From the NCBI RefSeq assembly GCF_002794355.1, contig NZ_PGOI01000008.1, forward strand, positions 186,001 to 250,000: a stretch of 64,000 nucleotides of DNA, read 5' to 3'. Position 1 is the stretch's first letter; every line of letters starts with the position of its first letter. Below, piece after piece: positions 27,610 through 36,596 of this stretch. The notes beneath the pieces are model-generated. The model had not been told where the DNA came from and did not search any database. It saw only the letters and a list, made by a program, of their open reading frames with translations. Made by a program: the position numbers and the translations under genes. This stretch comes from Pseudorhodobacter sp. MZDSW-24AT (GTDB lineage Bacteria; Pseudomonadota; Alphaproteobacteria; Rhodobacterales; Rhodobacteraceae).

Positions 27610-28503
27610 CTACGGCCCCTCGGCCACAAGCGCGCGCCGCCGCTCGCGCGCCTCGGCCCAGGTGATATAGCTCACCGATCCCACGATCACCGCGCCGCCG
27701 ATCAGCACGAACAGATCCACCCGCTCGCCAAAGATGAACCAGCCCAAAAGCGCCGCCCAGATCAGCTGCAAGAACACCACCGGCTGCGACACCGCGATCG
27801 GCGCCGCCGCAAAGGCCCGGCTCATGCAGTAATGCCCCGAGGTCGCGCAGGCCGCGACCACGGCAAGCCACGCCAACTGCTCCAGACTCATCGGCACCCA
27901 AACCCAAGCCGCCAGCGGTGCCAGCGCCAGCGTCACGATCAAGGACAGCATCGCCACGATCTGCCCTGCCGTGGCCACCGCCGAAAGCCGCTTGGCAAAC
28001 AGGTAAGATCCGGCGAAAAACACCGCCGCGCCAATCTGCGCGATATGGCCATCCGTCACCTCGCGCAGGCCGGGGCGCAGCACGATCAGCGCGCCCCCCA
28101 TCGCCACCGCAATCGCCATCACCCGCCGCAGCGACAGGCGCTCACCAAAGAACACCACCGTCCCCAGCGTCAGCAGCACCGGGTTCAGATACCCAATCGC
28201 CGTCACCTCGGCCACCGGGATGCGCGCCATCGCATAGAACCAGCAGATCACCGCCGCCACATGCACCGCCCCCCGCCCCAGATGCAGCCGCAGATGCAAC
28301 CCGGCAAAGCCTTGCCGCCACAGCCCCATCAACGCAGGCGCCAGAAACAGCGCCCCCCAGGCAAAGCGCACAAAGGCCGATTGCGCCGCCGGAAGATCGG
28401 TGCCCAGATAGCGCACGATCCCCGTCACCCCCACAAAGCTCAGACCAGAGGCCAGCATCCAAAGGATCGCATGCACGGGGTTGGTATCGGTCTTGACCAT
28501 CAT
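27610..28503 (-). CDS. DMT-superfamily (EamA) transporter
   Basis: The 297-residue protein has ten predicted membrane helices in two EamA repeats (first ends near VLRPGLREV; second has LLGWFIFGERVDLFVLIGGA). EamA carriers usually export small metabolites or amino acids; no substrate can be read. It follows the argP-like regulator on the same strand with a 40-base gap, so it may be cotranscribed with it. Confidence 0.85.
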   Translation of the reverse strand: MMVKTDTNPVHAILWMLASGLSFVGVTGIVRYLGTDLPAAQSAFVRFAWGALFLAPALMGLWRQGFAGLHLRLHLGRGAVHVAAVICWFYAMARIPVAEVTAIGYLNPVLLTLGTVVFFGERLSLRRVMAIAVAMGGALIVLRPGLREVTDGHIAQIGAAVFFAGSYLFAKRLSAVATAGQIVAMLSLIVTLALAPLAAWVWVPMSLEQLAWLAVVAACATSGHYCMSRAFAAAPIAVSQPVVFLQLIWAALLGWFIFGERVDLFVLIGGAVIVGSVSYITWAEARERRRALVAEGP

Positions 28504-28543
28504 GCGCGTTTTCTGGTCCTCGGCGCCGACAGAGACAAGCGCC

Positions 28544-29431
28544 TTATTGTATCCGTAACATCTGCGCCGCCGCCGCGCGCAGCGCCCGCGTCAAGGGCGC
28601 AATCGCCTCGGCCGTCAGCCGCGCAAACTGCCAGTGCAGCGCCACATCCAGCGGCGTGCCCGGCACCAGCTCCACCAAACGCCCCGCCGCCAGATGCCCT
28701 GCCACCAGCGGCAGCGGGTTCAACCCCCAGCCAAGGCCCAAAAGGCAGGCATCCACAAAGCCGTGGGTCGAGGCGATGCGGTGGCTGGGAAACTCCGCCC
28801 GCGCGCCCAGCCCCCGCGCCGCCACCCATTGCGCCTGCAATCGATCCTTGTCGGAATAGGTGAGCGCCGGAGCCCGCGCCACCGCCGCCGCCGTCACCCC
28901 GCCCGGAAACCAGCGCGCCATATAGGCCGGGCTCGCGGTCGCCACATAGCGCAGCGCACCCAAAGGCTGGGTGTCACAGCCTTGCAACGGCCCCGCATGG
29001 GACGTCACCGCCGCCAGCACCTCGCCCCGCCGCAGCCAGTCCTGACTGAAGTCTTGGTCATCGATCACCAGATCGAAGAGCACCCCCGGCACCTGCGCCA
29101 GCGCCGGCATCACCCATGTCGCCAGAGAATCCGCGTTCACCGCGATGCGCAGGCTCACCGCCCCGCCCTGCACGCCGGGCAATTCTTCGGCGACCTGCCG
29201 TTCCAGCAGAACCACCGCATCATGATGCCGGATCAGACGCAGCCCCGCTTCGGTCGCCGCACTCGGACTGCCGCGCCGGATCAGCAAGGTGCCCGCCCGC
29301 TCTTCCAGCGCCCGCACCCGCTGCGACACCGCCGATTGCGTGATGTTCAGGTCAGCCGCCGCAAGGTCAAACGACCCGCGCCGATGCACAGCGGCAAGGG
29401 CGGCCAGTTGCAAAGGGTCAAAGATCAGCAC
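28544..29431 (-). CDS. argP: LysR-type regulator, ArgP/LysG family
   Basis: The 295-residue protein has an N-terminal winged helix (AVHRRGSFDLAAADLNITQS, then AVSQRVRALEERAG) and a LysR effector domain. ArgP/LysG proteins sense lysine or arginine and switch on the exporter gene. The divergent neighbour is exactly such an exporter. Translation starts at GTG 29431. An inverted repeat of the LysR T-N11-A kind lies 10 bases before the start, so autoregulation is likely. Confidence 0.9.
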   Translation of the reverse strand: MLIFDPLQLAALAAVHRRGSFDLAAADLNITQSAVSQRVRALEERAGTLLIRRGSPSAATEAGLRLIRHHDAVVLLERQVAEELPGVQGGAVSLRIAVNADSLATWVMPALAQVPGVLFDLVIDDQDFSQDWLRRGEVLAAVTSHAGPLQGCDTQPLGALRYVATASPAYMARWFPGGVTAAAVARAPALTYSDKDRLQAQWVAARGLGARAEFPSHRIASTHGFVDACLLGLGWGLNPLPLVAGHLAAGRLVELVPGTPLDVALHWQFARLTAEAIAPLTRALRAAAAQMLRIQ

Positions 29432-29440
29432 AGCTTATCC

Positions 29441-29457
29441 ATCATCAGAAAGATGAT
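29441..29457. promoter_or_regulatory. Probable ArgP operator
   Basis: The inverted repeat ATCATC-N5-GATGAT has the size of a LysR-type T-N11-A site, in the 93-base divergent spacer between argP and the exporter gene. Confidence 0.5.
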
Positions 29458-29524
29458 CTGGATTGATGCCGCAGCCTCGGCCTAAGTCAAGCCAGCCCAA
29501 AGAAAAGCCCCACGGAAAATCCCT

Positions 29525-30127
29525 ATGACCGCCCTTCTCGCCGGATTCTTCACCGCCTTGTCGCTCATCGCCGCCATTGGTGCTCAAAACGCCTTTGTCC
29601 TGCGCCAAGGCCTGCGGCGCGAGCATGTGGGGCCCGTGGTGCTCACCTGCGCGCTGTCCGATGCCGTGCTGATCGCCGCCGGAGTGGCAGGCTTTGGCAC
29701 TCTCGCTGCCCTCGCGCCATGGATCACCAGCGCGATGCTCTACGCCGGGGCCGCCTTCCTCATCGCTTACGGCGCCTTGCGCTTCAAAGCCGCCTTCAAG
29801 GGCGGTGAGGCGCTGCGTCCGGCCTCCGGCGCCTCGGCCAGCCTTGGCCGCACCTTGGGCACTGTTCTGGTGCTCACTTGGGCCAATCCGCATGTCTATC
29901 TCGATACGGTGGTGCTCTTGGGGGCGCTCTCGGCGCAATACACGCCACAGCACTGGATCTTTGGCCTTGGCGCCATGGCAGGCAGCTTTGCCTTCTTCAC
30001 CGCGCTTGGCTTTGGCGCCCGTCTGCTGGCCCCGCTTTTTGCCAATCCGCGCGCTTGGGTCTGGCTCGAAGCCATCATCGGCGTCACCATGTGGCTGATC
30101 GCCGCCGCGCTGATCGCCGGGGCCTAA
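29525..30127 (+). CDS. LysE/ArgO-family basic amino acid exporter
   Basis: The 200-residue protein has six predicted membrane helices with the family start LIAAIGAQNAFVLRQGLRRE and the central TWANPHVYLDTVVLLGA. It exports lysine or arginine when internal pools rise. It is divergent from its presumed activator argP. A hairpin shared with the convergent cold-shock gene ends it. Confidence 0.92.
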   Translation: MTALLAGFFTALSLIAAIGAQNAFVLRQGLRREHVGPVVLTCALSDAVLIAAGVAGFGTLAALAPWITSAMLYAGAAFLIAYGALRFKAAFKGGEALRPASGASASLGRTLGTVLVLTWANPHVYLDTVVLLGALSAQYTPQHWIFGLGAMAGSFAFFTALGFGARLLAPLFANPRAWVWLEAIIGVTMWLIAAALIAGA

Positions 30128-30156
30128 GGCGCAATGCAAACCGGGGGCGCAACGCA

Positions 30157-30186
30157 AAACGGGGGCGGCTTGCGCCACCCCCGTTT
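30157..30186. terminator. Bidirectional terminator between exporter and cold-shock gene
   Basis: AAACGGGGG (30157-30165) pairs with CCCCCGTTT (30178-30186), with two more inner pairs. The A/T ends give short T runs in both directions between the convergent genes. Confidence 0.75.
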
Positions 30187-30219
30187 CAAATGCCTAACCC
30201 AAGGGTCAGACGTGAATGA

Positions 30220-30426
30220 TCACGCCAGAGCCAGGTTGGTCGCCGATTCGCGACCGTTGCGGTCACGCTCCAGATCAAAGGTCACAGCCTGACCGTCGTT
30301 CAGCGCACGGATACCAGCGCGCTCCAGCGCGGTGATGTGCACGAACACGTCCTTGGTGCCGCCTTCCGGAGCGATGAAACCGAAGCCTTTGGTGGCGTTG
30401 AACCATTTCACGGTGCCGTTGGCCAT
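30220..30426 (-). CDS. Cold-shock domain protein
   Basis: The 68-residue single cold-shock domain has RNP1 KGFGFIAPE and RNP2 DVFVHI. Such proteins melt RNA secondary structure. AGGAG lies upstream of the ATG at 30426. It may be constitutive, cold-induced or stationary-phase induced; the sequence does not tell. The 280-base spacer upstream (30427-30706) holds its leader; I see no other gene there. Confidence 0.95.
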   Translation of the reverse strand: MANGTVKWFNATKGFGFIAPEGGTKDVFVHITALERAGIRALNDGQAVTFDLERDRNGRESATNLALA

Positions 30427-30706
30427 CGTGAGATCTCCTGTAATGTGTGCCACCCACAACATGCGATGGCCCGGCCGAGAGTCGTCTAGATCGCGAAACT
30501 GTGGGCCGAAGCAGACAGAAGACCGAAAGAGAAGAAGCTTTGCCCCCCCTATATGGGCGACTTCCCCCTCAAACACAAGGGGCTTGCCAAGAAACCCCTC
30601 TCCCCGCGCCGCACCCCGCTGCAAACCCCTTGAACGGCTGCCGAAAAGCGGCGATCACAACGCAGAGCGGCGCCCCGGAAAGCGGCCGCGCGCAGGCGGA
30701 GCGGCC

Positions 30707-31351
30707 ATGCTGATCAGCAAAAGACACAAGTTTCTCTTTGTCGCCAATACCAAGGCCGCCTCCACCTCCATCGAAGCCATCCTCGCCCCGCATGCCGAAA
30801 TTCAAGGCCCCCCCGGCCCCAAGGGCAAGCATCTGCCGCTGGCGCGCATCCGCCAGCAGTTCGCCCCGGTCTTCGATGCACCCGGCCAGTCGTTCGACAG
30901 CTTTTTCCGCTTTGGCGTCATGCGCGATCCGATGGATTGGATCTTGTCTTGGTTCCGCTACCGCAAGGGCAATCTGGTCGAAGCGCCTTTGCCCCCCGAC
31001 ATGAGCTTTGAGGCCTTCTGGCACGCCGCCGACTGGAACATCCGCGATGACAAAGGCGCGCCCTATTCACAGGGCCGCATCTTTCTGGACGAAAGCGGCT
31101 CCCCGCTGGCCGATGTGATCCTGCCCTATCACCTGCTCGACAGCCTGCTGCCGCCCGTGCTGGCGGCCCTTGGCCTGCCCACGACAGTGCCGCGTCTGAA
31201 CACAAGCGCCATCCCGCGCGAGGCCGCGCGCATCCCCAGGCATCTGCGCGCCGCCGTCTGCACGCATTTCGCCGCCGATTACGCGCTTTACGATCAGCTG
31301 ACCGCGCTCAACGCGGCGGGCATGGCCCGCCTGCGTCAGCGTCAGGCCTGA
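30707..31351 (+). CDS. Sulfotransferase-family protein
   Basis: The 214-residue protein has FLFVANTKAASTSIE, matching the PAPS 5'-phosphate loop of the Sulfotransfer_2 family, and FGVMRDPMDWILSW, matching the 3'-phosphate motif (RDP). It may transfer sulfate to a glycan or lipid. No PAPS synthesis genes adjoin. GGAG lies eight bases before the ATG. Confidence 0.72.
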   Translation: MLISKRHKFLFVANTKAASTSIEAILAPHAEIQGPPGPKGKHLPLARIRQQFAPVFDAPGQSFDSFFRFGVMRDPMDWILSWFRYRKGNLVEAPLPPDMSFEAFWHAADWNIRDDKGAPYSQGRIFLDESGSPLADVILPYHLLDSLLPPVLAALGLPTTVPRLNTSAIPREAARIPRHLRAAVCTHFAADYALYDQLTALNAAGMARLRQRQA

Positions 31352-31362
31352 CAGGCGCCGCC

Positions 31363-32103
31363 TTACAGCTGCGCCGCCACATCCTCGGGGATGTCAAAGT
31401 TATGAGTGACGGTCTGCACGTCGTCATCTTCTTCCAGCAGGTCGATCAACCGCATCAGCTTTTGCGCCGTGTCCAGATCCACCTCGGTGCGCGATTGCGG
31501 CTTCCAGATCAGCTTCGATTCCGTCGACTCGCCCAAGGATTTCTCCAGCGCGTCCGACACCTCGTTCAGCGTCTCGACCGAGCAATAGATCCAGTGGCCT
31601 TCCTCATCGGACTCCACGTCATCCGCCCCGGCCTCCAGCGCGGCCATCATCACCGTATCGGCATCGCCCACCGAGGCCGGATAGGAAATCTCGCCCACCC
31701 GGTCAAAGCTGTGCGCCACCGATCCGGTGGTGCCCAGATTGCCGCCCGCCTTGCTGAAATAGCTGCGCACATTGCTCGCGGTGCGGTTCAGGTTGTCGGT
31801 CATCGCCTCGACGATGATCGCAATCCCGTTCACGCCATAGCCTTCATAGCGGATTTCGGTGTAATCCTCGCCATCGCCCATCTGGCTTTTCTTGATGGCG
31901 CGGTCGATCACATCCTTGGGCATCGACACCGCCTTGGCGGCCTTCACCGCAAGACGCAGACGCGGGTTCATGTCCGGGTCGGGCATCCCCATCTTGGCGG
32001 CGACGGTGATCTCCTTCGCCAGCTTCGAAAACATCTTCGAGCGCAGCTTGTCCTGCTTGCCCTTGCGATGCTGGATGTTTGCCCATTTTGAATGGCCAGC
32101 CAT
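31363..32103 (-). CDS. yebC: YebC/PmpR-family DNA- or translation-associated regulator
   Basis: The 246-residue protein has the invariant start [17 protein letters not shown] and [12 protein letters not shown]. Members were described as transcription regulators, and TACO1-like members also help translation of difficult sequences. In many bacteria yebC sits beside ruvC; here it ends a six-gene minus-strand run, 69 bases after the phosphohexomutase gene. Confidence 0.95.
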   Translation of the reverse strand: MAGHSKWANIQHRKGKQDKLRSKMFSKLAKEITVAAKMGMPDPDMNPRLRLAVKAAKAVSMPKDVIDRAIKKSQMGDGEDYTEIRYEGYGVNGIAIIVEAMTDNLNRTASNVRSYFSKAGGNLGTTGSVAHSFDRVGEISYPASVGDADTVMMAALEAGADDVESDEEGHWIYCSVETLNEVSDALEKSLGESTESKLIWKPQSRTEVDLDTAQKLMRLIDLLEEDDDVQTVTHNFDIPEDVAAQL

Positions 32104-32172
32104 GACCCGTACTCCTACCCGTCTTTTGCGTGCTGGCTTCCCTTACACCAGCGGCAAGCCCGCCTGCAAGGC

Positions 32173-33531
32173 TCAGGCCAGCTTGGCCCGCACCTGCGCA
32201 AAGGCCTGCACCATCAGTGCCTGCGCCGCCTCACGGCTGTCAGCCTCGGCGTAAACCCGGAACTCCGGCGCATTGCCCGACGGGCGCAAATGCACGATCC
32301 GCCCATCCGCCAGCGTGAGCCGCAGCCCATCGGTGCGCTCCACCGACGCCACCGTGCCAAAGGGCGCCACAAAGGCCTCCAGCCCCCCGGCCTCCAGCGC
32401 GGCCAAAAGCGCCTGCGACGCCGTCACCGGCACCTGCTCCAGCCGGTCGGTCACGGTAAAGCGCGCAGGCTCTTGCCCCACCCGCGCCGCCAGCGATCCG
32501 GCCCGCTTGGCCTCGATCAGCGCCGCCACGATCGGCAACAGGCTGTCGCGCGTCATCAGCCGCGGCAAGACGCCCTCCGGCCCTTGCGCGTCAAAGCCCA
32601 GCAGGAACCCGCCATTGGGCTCATATCCCACCACGCGCCCGCCTGCCGCTTCCATCGCCGCAATCACAAAGGGCGAGCCGATGCGCGTGCGCAGCACCCG
32701 GCCAAAGCGGCCCGACAGATCCACCCCCGAATTGGCCGAAACCGTGGTCACCACCTCCTCGGCCCCCACCAAGGCTGCCGTGATCTGGCCCAGCACATCC
32801 CCCGGCACGATCTGCCCGGTCGCATCCGCCACCAAAGGCCGGTCGCCATCGCCATCGGTCGAGACGATGGCATCCAGCCCCTCGGCCCACGTCTTGAACT
32901 GCGCGCGCACCTCGGCGGGCACCGCCTCGGTGTCCACCGGCACAAAGCTGTCCGAACGCCCCAGCACCGCCACCCGCGCGCCCATCGCCTCCAGACAGGC
33001 CACCAGCCCGTCGCGGCTCACGGCGGAATGCGCCCAGACGCCCACCTTCAGGCCGTCCAGCGCGCGGCCAAAGGCCCCGCGATAGCGCGCCGCCCAATCC
33101 CCCGTCGCCTGAAACGTGCCGCGCCGCGACGCCTCCAGCCCGGCCGCCGCCCGGCCCAAGCCGCCCAGAATCGCCTCTTCATCGCGCTTGGTGATCTCGC
33201 CTTCGGGCACATAGAACTTCAGCCCGTTGCGATCCGCCGGAATATGGCTGCCCGTCACCATGATCGCCGCGGCCCCCGCCGCCATTGCGGCCATCGCCAG
33301 CGCGGGCGTCGGCACAGCCCCGCAGTCGGTGACCGCAACCCCTTCGCCACGCGCCGCCGCGATCACCACCTCGGCCAGATCGGGCGAGCTGTCGCGCAGA
33401 TCCCGCCCCACCCACAGCCCCGTCCCCACCGGACAAACCGCCAGAAAGCTCCGCGTGTAATCCGCGACCAGCGCAGGCGTCAGCTCGCTGACCAGACCGC
33501 GCAGTCCGCTCGTTCCAAATTTCGGCGCCAT
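32173..33531 (-). CDS. Phosphomannomutase/phosphoglucomutase-family enzyme
   Basis: The 452-residue alpha-D-phosphohexomutase has start KFGTSGLRG, phosphoserine loop VTGSHIPADRNGLK (Ser95), metal loop DGDGDR (227-232) and phosphate loop LRPSGNAPEFR. The loop reads TGSHIP rather than the usual TASHNP but keeps the serine. The substrate (mannose-, glucose- or glucosamine-phosphate) cannot be fixed by reading; GlmM is possible but less likely from these loops. Confidence 0.88.
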   Translation of the reverse strand: MAPKFGTSGLRGLVSELTPALVADYTRSFLAVCPVGTGLWVGRDLRDSSPDLAEVVIAAARGEGVAVTDCGAVPTPALAMAAMAAGAAAIMVTGSHIPADRNGLKFYVPEGEITKRDEEAILGGLGRAAAGLEASRRGTFQATGDWAARYRGAFGRALDGLKVGVWAHSAVSRDGLVACLEAMGARVAVLGRSDSFVPVDTEAVPAEVRAQFKTWAEGLDAIVSTDGDGDRPLVADATGQIVPGDVLGQITAALVGAEEVVTTVSANSGVDLSGRFGRVLRTRIGSPFVIAAMEAAGGRVVGYEPNGGFLLGFDAQGPEGVLPRLMTRDSLLPIVAALIEAKRAGSLAARVGQEPARFTVTDRLEQVPVTASQALLAALEAGGLEAFVAPFGTVASVERTDGLRLTLADGRIVHLRPSGNAPEFRVYAEADSREAAQALMVQAFAQVRAKLA

Positions 33532-33535
33532 GTCC

Positions 33536-33907
33536 TCAATCCTCGAAAATATCTTCCACCGCGGGGGGCGAAACGAAAACCCGCGCTTGGCCGATGGCAT
33601 CGGTGATCACCACCTCTGCCATCGGCGGCACCGCCCCTTCGGCGCCCAGCGCCGCTGTCAGCCCGGCAAAGGCCTGCCGCAGCAGATTGGGCCGCTCCAC
33701 CACCTGCACCGCATAGCGATGCCCCGGCAGACAGGCGTCAAACGCGCCTTCGGGCACCGCGCGCCAATTCGTCACCCGGCACACCCGGCCATCCGACACC
33801 ACCACTGTCAGCACCTGGTCCGAAAGGCGCGCCTCCTGCGCCACCGGCGCCCCGCCCAAAGGCCCCGAACAGCCCGCCAGCACCAGACAGATCAACAGCT
33901 TACGCAT
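33536..33907 (-). CDS. Small predicted lipoprotein, unknown function
   Basis: The 123-residue protein starts RKLLICLVLAGCSG, a short signal peptide with lipobox (LAGC), so it is likely lipidated and exported. The mature part has two cysteines (GRVCRV, DACLPG) that could form a disulfide. It lies between the SLC13 permease (11 bases upstream) and the phosphohexomutase (4 bases downstream) and is clearly cotranscribed. I do not recognise a family. Confidence 0.7.
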   Translation of the reverse strand: MRKLLICLVLAGCSGPLGGAPVAQEARLSDQVLTVVVSDGRVCRVTNWRAVPEGAFDACLPGHRYAVQVVERPNLLRQAFAGLTAALGAEGAVPPMAEVVITDAIGQARVFVSPPAVEDIFED

Positions 33908-33918
33908 CCTAATTCCCT

Positions 33919-35700
33919 TCAAAACGGAAAGAACAACGGGATCAACGCCGAGATCGCCGCCATCATCACAAGGTTCAGCGGCACGCCGATCCGCAGAAAA
34001 TCACTGAATCGATACCCCCCCGGACCATAGACCAGCGTATTGGTCTGATAGCCGATCGGTGTCGCAAACGAGGCCGAGGCCCCAAACATCACTGCCACCA
34101 CAAAGGGCCGCGGATCAACCCCGATCTGCACGGCAAGCCCGATGACGATGGGCGTCAGGATCACCGCCACCGCATTGTTCGACACGATTTCCGTCAGCAC
34201 CGAGGTCAGCGCATAGATCACGAAGATCAGCGCAAAAGGCGGCAGGCCTTGCATGAACGGCGCCACCCAGCCCACGATCATCTCCACCGCGCCCGAATGT
34301 TCCAACCCCGCGCCCACCGCCAGCATGGCAAAGATCAGCGCCATCAGGCGCCCATCCACAAAGCCAAAGGCCTCATCCGCATCAATGCAGCGCGTGATCA
34401 GCACCACACCCACACCAATCATCGCCAGCACCAGAATCGGCGCCACATTCAGCGCCGACAGGCCCACCACCGCCGCCAGCACCAGCACCACAATCGGTGC
34501 CTTTGTCCGCCGATAGGCCCGGTCCGACGGTTCCGAGATGTTGACCACATCCATATCCGCCGCCAGCCGCTGAATATCGGCCGGTGCGCCTTCCAAAAGC
34601 AGCGTGTCGCCCACCTGCACCACCAGATCATCCAGCTGCCGCCCGATGTTCTGATTCTTGCGATGCACGGCCAGCGGATACACCCCATAGCGCCGCCGCA
34701 AGCGCATGCTGCCCAGACTGCGCCCCACCATCGCGCAGCCCGGCGTGATCAACACTTCCACCGTCGTCGTCTGCACCGAAGACAGCTTGTCCACCATCCG
34801 CAGGTCCCGGCTTTCCTGCAAGGCCAGCACCTCCGACATCGGGGTGCGCAGCACCACCCGGTCGCCGGTTTCCAGCACCACCTCCGACAATTGCCGCCGC
34901 AAACTGGCGTCGCCGCGCAGCACATCGACCACCCGCATGTTGTCGCGCTTGAACAGCGCCACCTCTGTCACCTTCTGGCCCGCAATCGGGCTGTCCTCGG
35001 GCACCGCCACTTCAGTGAAAAACTTCATGCGGCTGCGGTCGGTCAGCATCATCGCCATGCTGTCCCGGTCCGGCAACAGCCGCTTGGTGAACAGCGCCAG
35101 ATAGGTCATCCCCACCAGACAGACGGCAATGCCCAAGGGCGTGATCTCGAATATCCCGAACGGCTCCAGCCCCCGCTCGCGCGCCACCCCGTCCACCACG
35201 ATATTGGTCGAGGTGCCGATCAACGTCACCGTCCCGCCAAAGATCGCCAGATAAGACAGCGGGATCATCAGCTTGGATGGCGAAAGCGAAAGCTGCCGCG
35301 CGATCTGCATGAAGACCGGGATCATCACCACCACGATCGGCGTGTTGTTCATAAAGGCCGACATCGCCGCCACCGACGCCGAGATCACCCCCAATGACGC
35401 CATAGGATGCGTTTTCACATAGCGCAGCGCCGCTTGCGTGGCCGAATCCAGCGCGCCCGTCCGCACCAACCCGCCCGCGATGATGAACATGGCGGCAATC
35501 GTCCAAGGGGCCGCGTTGGACAGCGCCTTCACGGCATCCGCCTGTGGCAGGATGCCCAGCAGCAGCATCAGACAGGCCCCGCCAATCGCCGTCACCTCCA
35601 CCGGATAGGTCTCGCGCACGAACAGCACTAGCATGCCCGCCAGAATGGCCAGCGCCAGATAGGCCTGCACCGTCTGATCCAAATCCAAGCCGAACATCAT
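33919..35700 (-). CDS. SLC13/DASS-type permease with two TrkA-C domains
   Basis: The ~593-residue protein has about five membrane helices, then a cytoplasmic segment with two TrkA-C (RCK-C) domains (around SEVVLETGDRVVLRT and LDDLVVQVGDTLLLEG), then five or more helices. The layout matches the SLC13 family of putative sulfate, dicarboxylate or citrate carriers. Motifs NNTPIVVVMIPVF and VSNNAVAVILTPI are the paired helix hairpins of the fold. The ATG overlaps the EamA stop. Confidence 0.88.
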   Translation of the reverse strand: MMFGLDLDQTVQAYLALAILAGMLVLFVRETYPVEVTAIGGACLMLLLGILPQADAVKALSNAAPWTIAAMFIIAGGLVRTGALDSATQAALRYVKTHPMASLGVISASVAAMSAFMNNTPIVVVMIPVFMQIARQLSLSPSKLMIPLSYLAIFGGTVTLIGTSTNIVVDGVARERGLEPFGIFEITPLGIAVCLVGMTYLALFTKRLLPDRDSMAMMLTDRSRMKFFTEVAVPEDSPIAGQKVTEVALFKRDNMRVVDVLRGDASLRRQLSEVVLETGDRVVLRTPMSEVLALQESRDLRMVDKLSSVQTTTVEVLITPGCAMVGRSLGSMRLRRRYGVYPLAVHRKNQNIGRQLDDLVVQVGDTLLLEGAPADIQRLAADMDVVNISEPSDRAYRRTKAPIVVLVLAAVVGLSALNVAPILVLAMIGVGVVLITRCIDADEAFGFVDGRLMALIFAMLAVGAGLEHSGAVEMIVGWVAPFMQGLPPFALIFVIYALTSVLTEIVSNNAVAVILTPIVIGLAVQIGVDPRPFVVAVMFGASASFATPIGYQTNTLVYGPGGYRFSDFLRIGVPLNLVMMAAISALIPLFFPF

Positions 35701-36596
35701 TCCCCCTGCAGGCCTTGCGCTGCTTGTCTTGGCTGCACCAATGCCACGCCCGCCAGCATCACCACAAGCGCGGCCCACACCAAAGGCTGCAAGCGCTCGC
35801 CCAAAAGCAGCATCGCCCAGACCACACCCGCGCCCGTGACCAGATAAGAGCATTGTGCCGCAAAAACCGCCCCCGCGCGGGCGGCAAGCCAGACATAGCC
35901 CGCATAGCACAGCGCATGCACCACGCTCGATGCGATCAGCGCCGCCTCTGGCAGGCCCCAAGGCGCGCGCGGATCAATCCACTGCCCGCTGGCCACGGCC
36001 ACCGGAAGGCACAGGATCATCCCCACCAGACTGGCCATGAACATCGCCTGCACGGCATCCATGCCGCCGGTGCCGTGGCGCGCCACGTAATTGGCCTCCA
36101 TCGCATAGAACAATGGCCCCACCAGCGCCAGCGGCAGAAAGGCCAGCAGATGCCCCGGCAACCCCGCGCCCGGGGCCGCGATAAGCGCCACCCCCATCAG
36201 CCCAAGGCCCAAGCCAAGGATGCGGCGCTTTGAAAACCGGTCCATCCCCAAAGCCAGCGCCATCGGAAACGACAGCAGCGGCACCGCCGAAATCAGGATC
36301 GACATGATCCCCGAAGGCAGATGCTGAATGCTGGTGTAAAAGGTGGCATTGGGCACCAGCGTGCCCAGCACCGCCACCACCAGCGCAAAGCCCAGCGCGC
36401 GCCGGGTGAACACCAGCCCCTTGCCGCGCAGCAGTGACAGCGCCCCCAGCACGCCGGTGCAGATCACCAATTGCCAGAAGATCAGACCAAAGGGCTGGTG
36501 CCCCGTGCTGGTCGCCAGCTTACCCAAAGGCTGTGTCATGCCCCAGCCAAGGCCCAACGCCATCAGCACAAGGGCAAACAGCCGGTGTTCGCTCAA
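35697..36596 (-). CDS. DMT-superfamily (EamA) transporter
   Basis: The 299-residue protein has ten hydrophobic helices in two repeats (MTQPLGKLATSTGHQPFGL near the start; LVTGAGVVWAMLLLGERLQP in the second). The start appears to be TTG at 36596, overlapping the upstream stop as TTGA, with GAGG seven bases before it; an ATG at 36563 is the alternative. The substrate is unknown. Confidence 0.83.
   Translation of the reverse strand: MSEHRLFALVLMALGLGWGMTQPLGKLATSTGHQPFGLIFWQLVICTGVLGALSLLRGKGLVFTRRALGFALVVAVLGTLVPNATFYTSIQHLPSGIMSILISAVPLLSFPMALALGMDRFSKRRILGLGLGLMGVALIAAPGAGLPGHLLAFLPLALVGPLFYAMEANYVARHGTGGMDAVQAMFMASLVGMILCLPVAVASGQWIDPRAPWGLPEAALIASSVVHALCYAGYVWLAARAGAVFAAQCSYLVTGAGVVWAMLLLGERLQPLVWAALVVMLAGVALVQPRQAAQGLQGE

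Noticed and set aside
32173-33531. Naming the phosphohexomutase glmM
   Set aside because: The catalytic loop TGSHIP and overall start differ from typical GlmM; family-level naming is safer.
34249-35397. Long plus-strand open frame opposite the SLC13 permease
   Set aside because: It is rich in His, Gln and Arg, the usual product of reading the opposite strand of a GC-rich gene. It has no ribosome site and no domain. Similar antisense frames opposite other genes (for example 47435-48295, 42013-43767, 56145-58151) were left out for the same reason.
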